A stretch of 64,000 bases of DNA, taken from NCBI GenBank assembly GCA_029204225.1, contig CM055093.1:267001-331000 (forward strand). The letters run 5' to 3'. Below the pieces are notes generated by a model. That model had not been told where the DNA came from. It saw nothing but the letters and a program-made list of their open reading frames with translations, and made no database searches. Both the position numbers and the translations under genes were made by a program. Source of the stretch: Diphasiastrum complanatum (lineage: Eukaryota; Streptophyta; Lycopodiopsida; Lycopodiales; Lycopodiaceae). Positions 56,864-64,000 of the stretch are shown here, piece after piece (within the stretch, counting starts at the first letter, position 1; the number at the start of each line of letters is the position of its first letter).

Positions 56864-58984
56864 ATGGTTCAGGATTCGAGAGAACAAGGAGGTACTCAAT
56901 CATCATATGCAGATTGATTCGACCATCTTCAAGGTGTGGAGGCGGTGTCCCTAGCCAGCTCTCAAGTTTGATCTTCATCTACAACAGTGGTAGCTTTGTG
57001 AGAAGATCTAGTGCTACAAGGAGAAGAGCTGAGCTGCAAGTGGAGATTATAGGATCTCTCTCACGTTTCAGGTTGCTATAGTACGGCAAAGCACGGAGTC
57101 AACGTTGTTAGGAGGACAACATGGATCTGTAGGAGGATCTTGGCGAATTCTTTGTGGAGATCATTGCTATAGATTGTTCGCTGGTTTCAAAGAGGAAACA
57201 CGTTGATCTTTTCCAGGATTCTGATCGCTGAAATCTGCAGATACTTTATTGATTTTTGTGACAGTTGATCTCTAAAAGAATCTATAGATTGTTGTTGGAA
57301 GCTGTTTGTTGGTTGATTGAAGTTTGACTGAATTTTCAGAAGATAAGTTGTGTTTCTCAGGTAGCTGTTTGCTGAAAATTTACAGGATTTTGTTTATTGA
57401 ATCTGCAAGACAGTTCATTGATTTCCAAGAAGGGAGTTTGCTGGTTTTGTGAAGAGGAAAAGTTCGCTGCCAGATTGCTACTTGTGAAGCTAGAACTGTT
57501 TGCTGTCTGTTCGTTTTTGAATTACATCTGATTGTTGGAAGATCCACGGGCAAGGCTGTAGGCAGCAGAGGGTACACAACAAAGAACCAGCAAAGAAGAA
57601 GGGACTCAAAAAGTGGTGGAGACTTCAAAGGCCTAATATAAACCTAGTTTGTGTTGCATGCAAGGATGCATGTTATTGGCTGTGGTTAATTAGAGATTTA
57701 TAAGAGATAATTGGAGCATAATCAAGTGGATCATACAAGGGCTATCAAGTTTGATCTTCGAAAGTAATTGGTATACATGCAAGTAAGCATGGACATGCAC
57801 AAATTGCTAGGATGCAATTATTGTGCAGATCACTGAGGTTTAGGAAGGAGAAGAACCTTGATGCATGCTGAAGGAGGTCTGAAGAGTCACGATTAGCCAC
57901 AAAGTGGAAGGGTCAACTCACAGCAAAAGTAAAACTACACGAAACAAGAAAAACGGCGAGGGAGATGGTAGGGGAAGACAATCAGCGATCATGGTGTCGT
58001 TAAAGGTGCAGAAGCAGCTACCAACAAGCATACTGAAGGAAGGTCAACTTCAAAAGTTCTAAGATTGGACAAGGTTTCGTCGAGGTTGGAATCGACAAAG
58101 GTGCAAACTCTTAAGAGGGAGTTGCATGAGAAGTATAGACTATGAGTCTATATAGGTAAATTGATATTTAAGAGGATGCTTCATTGATTCACAATTTCTT
58201 ATCACGATGGCAAATGATAAGTTCATTGTTACAAGTGACAGGTGTGACAAACAGTGTGGTTGTCATTCTACGTTGTATCGGTTTGGTTGGAAAATCGATT
58301 TTTGAGGTTCATCGATTTCTTATGAAGACAGCTTCTCGCAGGTCGCTGGATAGACAGTGAAAGGTGTTTGTTTACTGCTCGTGAGCTAGGATTGCTCGCA
58401 AATCAAGTTTGATTTATTTGGTACAGGTTTGAGATTGAAGCAAGTTGGATCATTGACATCTACAGGTTGTTGGAAAATCAGTTTATTGCTGAGTTTTTCA
58501 GGCAGAAGGATCATTGAATACCTGCAATTCAGATCTTTGAAACTTTTCAGATTGTTTGCTGGAAATTTTTTATCATTTTTTGAAGAGTTTGAGAGCTGAC
58601 GATCGCTGAAATTTATCATATACTTTGTTGGAAATCTGTAAGATAGATTGTTGGAGTTCGCTGGTTCAAGATTGTTTGCTGGCTCAAGATTGTTTCTGAG
58701 ATTGTTTGTTGATTGCTATCTACCGCAAGAAATCAACCGGGATTGATTTATTGAAGGCTATTTGCTAACCGGACAAAGGTACAAGGATGAGACAAGTTTG
58801 CATGTACGTTGGATTGCCATCAAAGGAGCATGAAGATTATGTTGTTGAGTGGAGTTCTTTGCATGCAGGTAAAAGTACATCAAGGCAATGACATGCAAAT
58901 TGGAGTTTCTCACATGCAAGTGGAGGAAAACCAACATTGACGTTTTCTTATCTCAAGGTTATCATATTTCAGTTTGTTGAAGAT
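56864..58984 (+). other. Long leader of the copia relic
   Basis: About 2.1 kb between primer site and gag, without coding sequence. The first part (56953-57177) is shared with the left duplication copy. The rest is dominated by degenerate repeats of a GATTGTTTGCTGG-like phrase (for example near 57170, 57370, 58550 and 58660-58710). Confidence 0.5.
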
Positions 58985-61900
58985 CTATGTTGCTCGAGTC
59001 CAGTAAGCTTGATGAGACTACTTATAGACTTTGGAATTAAAAAATACAAAATATCCTTATGGATAAGGTATTTTGGAATATAGTCACAGGTCAGGGGGTT
59101 ATGCCACTTGGACTTAATGAACATGATAAGAGACTCTTTATGAAGAGAGTGCTTTGTACACACCGCAGCATCAATCTTTCCGTGAAAGATAAACATTATT
59201 TCGCTTATTAGAAGTGCTATAGGACCTAAGGAGGCCTGGGATATTCGTAGGAATATGTATGAAACTGCTAATCAGTCTCGAGTGCTATTTTTGACTAATA
59301 AGCTACATACTCTGAAGATGGCTTCGGGAGAGTCATTTACAAACTATATGACTAGGGTGAAAGATCTGAAATATCAATTGACTGCTTTAGAAGAGTTGTT
59401 CCTGACAATGTTCTTGTTCCAATAATTCTTAACAGCTTGAGCGTATTAGAACTTTTTTATAGCCATATCTCTGAGAGAGAGGAGACCTACCTATGAGGAG
59501 CTGAATAGTTGCCTTCTACAAGAGGAGATGTGATGACAAAACTTGATGTCAGGAGAGGGGTTTTTTTTCAAGAACCAACCTTAAAAGAATAAGAATCAGG
59601 GCAAAGGAGGCAGAAGAATCAAGGTGAATGGCAAAAGCAGGAAGGCAATGACAATTCAGAGGGGAGTGATTCTAAGGGCAATTATTCTAAGTCTACACCA
59701 AAGAGAAACGGTAATTGCAATTTTTGTGGCAAATTTGATCAATTGCATTTGAATGCAAAAAAAAGAAGTTTATTTAAGGCAAGAAGAAACAGTCAAGAAA
59801 CTTTATAGAAGACGAGGACAAGGATGAAGCTGTTGTTTGCTACGAGTTATTTTCGGCATTGACATCTGATGGAATTAAAGATTGCTGGTACATTGATTCA
59901 AGAGCTATGCAACACATGACACTAAGACGAGATTGGTTTAATTACTTCAAGGAGAGTCATGGTGATTCTCATGTCAAGCTTGTTGATGACACTTCTTATG
60001 AAATATAGGGACATGGTATGATAAGAGTACATTTACCTTTAGGGAATGTAGGAGAAATTAAGAATGTTCTCTATTTCCCAGGTTTGAAAAAGAGCTTACT
60101 TTCAATTTCTGCTATTACTAAGCAAAACATAAAGGTAGAGTTGGATGATCAGAAGTGTTTTGTTAAAGATAATAGCAAGGGTGTTAAGGTTATTCCTAAA
60201 GAAACTTACCTTCGTCCTTATAAGCTTGATGCGTATGTGTCAGATCATCATGTGTGTGTTGCTACAGATGGTTCACTATGTAAGTTATGGCATGGGAGAT
60301 ATGGACACTTGAATTATTATAGTTTGCAGGTCTGCAAGAAAACAATATGGTAATTGGATTACGTAATATTGTCCTAGAAATGGTGGTGAAGGTTGTGTTA
60401 TGGGCAAGCATCATCGACAAAGTTTCTTTAAGGATGGAGATTGTAGGGCAAAAGAAATCTCGGAGCTTGTACACACGGATTTATGTGGTCCAATGCAGAG
60501 TATATCAATAGAAGGAGCTTCTAATTTTATGGTGTTTGTTGATGATTACTCTAGAAAAATTTGGGTTTACTTTCTTAAGTATAAGAGTGATGCTTTTAAG
60601 TGTTTCAGCCTTTAGGCAATTCAAAGCTGTGGGGAAAAGCAAACAAGCAAGCAGATTAATGTCCTTCGAACATGTCTATTGTGGAAAGTGCTAGAATTAT
60701 GCTAAAGGGTAATAATTTTGCCTAATCATCTATGGGGAGAAGCGGTAAGTACGACAATTTATTTGCTCAATAGAAGTCCTATTAAGGCTGTTTTGAATCG
60801 AACACCAGAAGAGGCATTCATAGGTATAAAGCCATGGGGTGATCATTTACGAGTTTTTTGGAGCATTGCTTATGCTCATGTGTTTAAGGAAGAAAGATCA
60901 AAGTTAGATTCAAAAGTGGTCAAGTGTTTGTTTCTTGGTTATGATGAGGAAGAAAATGCTTATCGTCTTTTTAATATTGAATCTAAGGAGGTCATATTGA
61001 GCAAGGATGTAACCTTTGAGGAAGATGGTGTACATGCTTTTGAAGAAAGCAAAGAAGGCATTTTTCCAGCAATGTCTAAGAATCTTATCATTGATGATAG
61101 TAGTGATATGGATCATGGCAAGAGGAAGGAAAGGTCAAGTGTTTTTGATACCTATTCACCTTCTACGTCACCTACTAAGAAGCGACCGAGATGGTACTAT
61201 GAAACAATCAAAGATGAACAAATGTTAGATGAAGTAGAGTCAAGTCGACAAGAGGTGGTGTACATCATGAGGAGACACATTATGCTTTCATGGCTTTAGT
61301 TTTGAATACAAGTGATCCTACTTCATTTGAAGACGCTTCGAAGGAGCAAGTTTGGAAAATAGCTATGGATGAGGAGTATGAAGCAATATTGAAGAACAAA
61401 GGAGCATGTTTGAGTCTACACTTTATGTATTGAGAGAGCCAGATGACATAGTGGTTGTAGTACTCTATGTTGATAGGGTCTAATAAGTTGTCAATTGATA
61501 GAATAAAAAAAGATCTATCTAAGGAGTTGATATGAAAGACGTAGGAAGACTTTAGTGTTGTTTGGGTATAAAGGTTTGTAGACCAGAGGATAGTCTCTTT
61601 ATATCATAGGCTAAGTATGCTCATGGTTTGTTAAAGAATTTCAAGGCAATAGCTACACCGTATGAGTCGAGTACAAAACTTACTAGGGATGAAAGTTTAG
61701 AGAATGTGGATGAAACACTCTCCAGGTAGCTTGTTGGTAGTCTTATCTATGTTTAGAGAATGTGGATGAAACACTCTCCAGGTAGCTTGTTGGTAGTCTT
61801 ATCTATTTGACTACTACACGACCAGATATCTCATATGCGGTTAGTATGGTGAGTCAATTCATGTCAAAGCCAAAGGTCATACATTGGAAAGTGGCAAAGA

Positions 61901-62195
61901 GGATTTTGCAATATATCAAGGGGACAACACGATTTGGTATCCGCTATACTTGAAGGTTTTGTGGATGTTGATTGCACAAGTGATGTTGAGGACATGAGAT
62001 CTACTACAAGATACACACTCAATTTTGGTATAGGAATCTTTCATGGAGTAGCAACAAGCAACCAACAATTGTTTTATCTTCAACTGGAGTTGAGTATCGA
62101 GCTATGATATTAGCAACATGTGAGGCGATTTGGTTACGACAACTACTTGAAGATCTCTAGATACATCAAGAAGGGCTTTCGACACTTCAATGCAT
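58985..62195 (+). pseudogene. Copia gag-pol relic
   Basis: A gag start is readable near 58990 (LLESSKLDETTYRLWN, KIQNILMDKVFWNIVTG), like the young copia at 33353. The zinc knuckle near 59711 is degraded (CNFCGKFDQLHL). The protease reads WYIDSRAMQHM, so the active-site Gly is Arg. Integrase blocks are at 60010-60353 (LWHGRYGHLNYYSLQV), 60440-60615 (HTDLCGPM, FVDDYSRKIWVYFLK) and 60718-61299 (RSPIKAVLNRTPEEAF). RT is mostly deleted near 61400. RNase H fragments (61800-62160) end the element, truncated before its 3' LTR. Many stops are present. Confidence 0.85.
61695..61806. repeat. 56-bp tandem duplication in the copia relic
   Basis: The block GTTTAGAGAATGTGGATGAA through CTTGTTGGTAGTCTTATCTAT is present twice, offset by 56 bp, within the RT/RNase H remnant. 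Confidence 0.85.
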
Positions 62196-62203
62196 GAATG
62201 CCC

Positions 62204-62446
62204 AACGTTTCTGAAACACATTTCTGAAATATCAAAAAAATTCCCAGAAACGTTTTTTTTTTAATTTTTTTTTTTTTTGGTTTTTTTTGGGCAATATGGG
62301 TATGAGGTGAAAGCTCTAATTAAGAGCATAATTATTGTGTAATTTGCCGAATGTTTCGGGTGCAGGATGGTCTAGTTTAGGTGCATTAACTCCCAGGTTT
62401 ACGCTTTGTTGTGTTTAATAAAAACATGATGCCCTAAATTCTCCCT
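62204..62446. other. T-rich stretch with small inverted repeat, no gene
   Basis: AACGTTTCTG (62204-62213) is repeated inverted at 62245-62254, before poly(T) runs to 62290. It may mark the junction between the copia relic and the following hAT relic. Confidence 0.4.
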
Positions 62447-62472
62447 CCTCTCTCTCTCTCTCTCGCGCGCTC

Positions 62473-62523
<51 letters not shown>

Positions 62524-62646
62524 CTCTCTCAAAACCAACAAACTAAACAAAAATGTTGAATCGTGCTGAACAAAAACCATGCTAAGTATTCGTCCTGAAC
62601 TGTACTGAAGCATTTTTCAACCATATGGAATCGTTTTTCAACCATA

Positions 62647-62736
<90 letters not shown>
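62447..62736. repeat. Microsatellite cluster (TC)n and (CT)n(CA)n
   Basis: (TC)n with minor interruptions at 62447-62518, and (CT)n followed by (CA)n at 62647-62736. Confidence 0.95.
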
Positions 62737-62738
<2 letters not shown>

Positions 62739-62859
62739 GAACAGTACTGAATCGTTACACTGCTGTGAATAGGATCATCGTAATATATAATATCGGGCCA
62801 CATGGCACCAAAATGGGGTACAATGATGTTCCATGAACGTAATGAAAACTACACAACTA

Positions 62860-64000
62860 AGACTCGTCAGAGTCATGGTAGGAACCATCATCTGAATCTG
62901 TGCCTGACTGCAGATCCCAAGGGTCTATAGATGAATCGGAACTGGAGGGAGCCATATGCCGTGGTGTGGCCCTGGCTCTGCTGCGTGCTCTGGCTCTCTG
63001 CTGCGTGCTCTGGCTCTGGATCCTCCCCCTGCCTCTACCTCTGCCTCTGCCTCTTTCCCCTCCTCTGGCCCCCCTCTGCTTGCCCCCACCCCTGTGTCTA
63101 CCCCTGCATGTCTGTGTGTCAGGTGGCTCTGATCCTACGCCCTGGGATGGCCCTACCCACTGTGATGATGCCTGGCCGACGGCTGCCTGTGATGCTCCAC
63201 TCCTGTCTACAAAATGCGAACTCAGCCCCGGGTCCACCAACAGGTCAGCCAGGTCATCCCCCTGTGCCTCCGCCCCCATCTCCTCATCGTCCTCCGTATC
63301 TCCCTCAACCCACTCCTCCTCCTGATAGTCAGCCCCGAGCTCCTCTCCACGCCACGTAGGAATACTATGCCAAGCGGGCAAGAAACCAAGACATTGATGA
63401 CGGATCGCCGACGAATGTCGGTCCATCCATCACTCAATATCGTGCATCCATACCTGCCACAAAACACCCATTAGCCACATGTAAAAATTGCGCTACGAGT
63501 CAACCCTAAACGCATGTAATGGGTTTATGGAAACAAAGTACTTACATCTGCCAAGCTGAGCGAATGGAACTCAGCTCCTGCGTGATGGTCTCCTCCTCCT
63601 GACGAAGCATCCTACCTCGCAATACCTCTCGTCTGGGAGGCGTCCATGTAGCATCCACGACTGCCATCTGTGCGTGAAACTCCCTAAACACCCAAGTGTC
63701 AGCAATAGCAAAAGGAATGCCGCACTCGTAAAAGAACTGTTCAGCAAGTTGAGTGCACCGGGCCTGCTGCTCTCTCTACCACCCGCATCGATCAAGGGTC
63801 TGCTGTGTAATAGATCCTAACACCACAGTAGGGCAAACACTAACTGATCCACCCAATCTTGCCTACTCCCTGATATAGAGTAAGCCCCTCCTAGCCTAGT
63901 GTGAGGACTGGTAGCATGCAACTGCCAAGTGTCGGCCACGTGGCACTGACGTGGCCGACTGCACGTCGGGACCCAACTGGGGGCCCTGTCCTGCTGACAG
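62860..64000 (-). pseudogene. hAT transposase relic, cut by the window edge
   Basis: On the minus strand, an exon ending at 63546 reads AEQFFYECGIPFAIADTWVF and EVLRGRMLRQEEETITQEL. A 92-bp intron (63454-63545, GTAAGT...GCAG) follows. The next exon joins in frame to give YGCTILSDGWTDIRRRSVIN and VLVSCPLGIVFLR, the DUF659 region with the SDGWTD motif of plant hAT transposases. The sequence then passes by frameshift to an acidic, Gly/Arg- and Ser-rich tail ending at 62857 (LGADYQEEEWVEGDTEDDEE, SSSDSSIDPWDL). The remaining catalytic region and dimerisation domain are missing. A stop lies near 63780. Sequence beyond 64000 is unseen. Confidence 0.8.
63931..63959. repeat. Inverted repeat in the hAT-like region
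   Basis: GTCGGCCACGT and its exact complement flank 7 nt. It may be a subterminal motif of the hAT element, but its terminus is not in view. Confidence 0.5.

Larger units (their letters stand above)
50587..57177. repeat. Right copy of the long dispersed duplication
   Basis: 50587-54100 matches 5411-8417, and 56953-57177 matches 8418-8640, both in direct orientation. Relative to the left copy it carries a SINE (51914-52099), about 70 bp extra near 52220-52300, about 175 bp extra near 53104-53280, and a 2.85-kb block (54101-56952) flanked by TCCCT. The block contains a solo LTR and a copia LTR edge with primer site. Confidence 0.75.

Noticed and set aside
62900-63359. Plus-strand Leu/Pro-rich open frames opposite the hAT relic
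   Set aside because: They are antisense to the recognisable hAT acidic and Gly/Arg-rich tail; low-complexity GC-rich sequence keeps several frames open.

Overview
This is nuclear DNA from a land plant with a large, repeat-choked genome. The evidence is plant-type Ty1/copia and Ty3 retrotransposons primed from initiator Met-tRNA sites, hAT, TRIM, LINE and SINE relics, long pyrimidine microsatellites, and a host gene whose exons match plant DCP1. A fern, gymnosperm or other big-genome lineage is plausible, but no sequence here fixes the species.

The one host gene I can support is DCP1, an mRNA-decapping activator, on the minus strand. Its first exon is at 39598-39768. Exons 2-4 lie at 22656-22696, 22492-22540 and 21546-21688 and complete an intact EVH1 domain. 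C-terminal exons lie at 14854-14967 and 13991-14432. Intron 1 is about 16.9 kb. It holds a hAT transposon with an 8-bp target duplication, a LINE reverse-transcriptase relic, a damaged minus-strand copia, an ORF1-only LINE-like element, and a very young copia with two LTRs that read as identical. The C-terminal exons carry frame breaks, and the last exon was not found. A 4.6 kb copia deletion derivative (9147-13774) sits just downstream of the last recognised exon.

Layout: 1-2341 minus-strand copia gag relic; 2542-5061 two TRIM-like miniature elements, with a palindrome cluster and a gag relic between them; 5411-8640 left copy of a >3 kb dispersed duplication; 9147-13774 copia deletion derivative; 13991-39768 the DCP1 locus with its nested elements; 39917-40630 GC-rich hairpins upstream of DCP1; 42100-43175 copia RT relic; 43790-46945 Ty3 pol relic followed by an unidentified extra ORF; 50182-50525 G-rich minisatellite and (TC)n; 50587-57177 right copy of the duplication, with an inserted SINE and a solo LTR; 56852-62195 copia relic; 62860-64000 hAT transposase relic, cut by the window edge.

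The window shows one probable host gene and successive layers of transposons. No multi-gene pathway, RNA gene or CRISPR array was seen. Coordinates of exons, LTRs and target duplications were read by eye.
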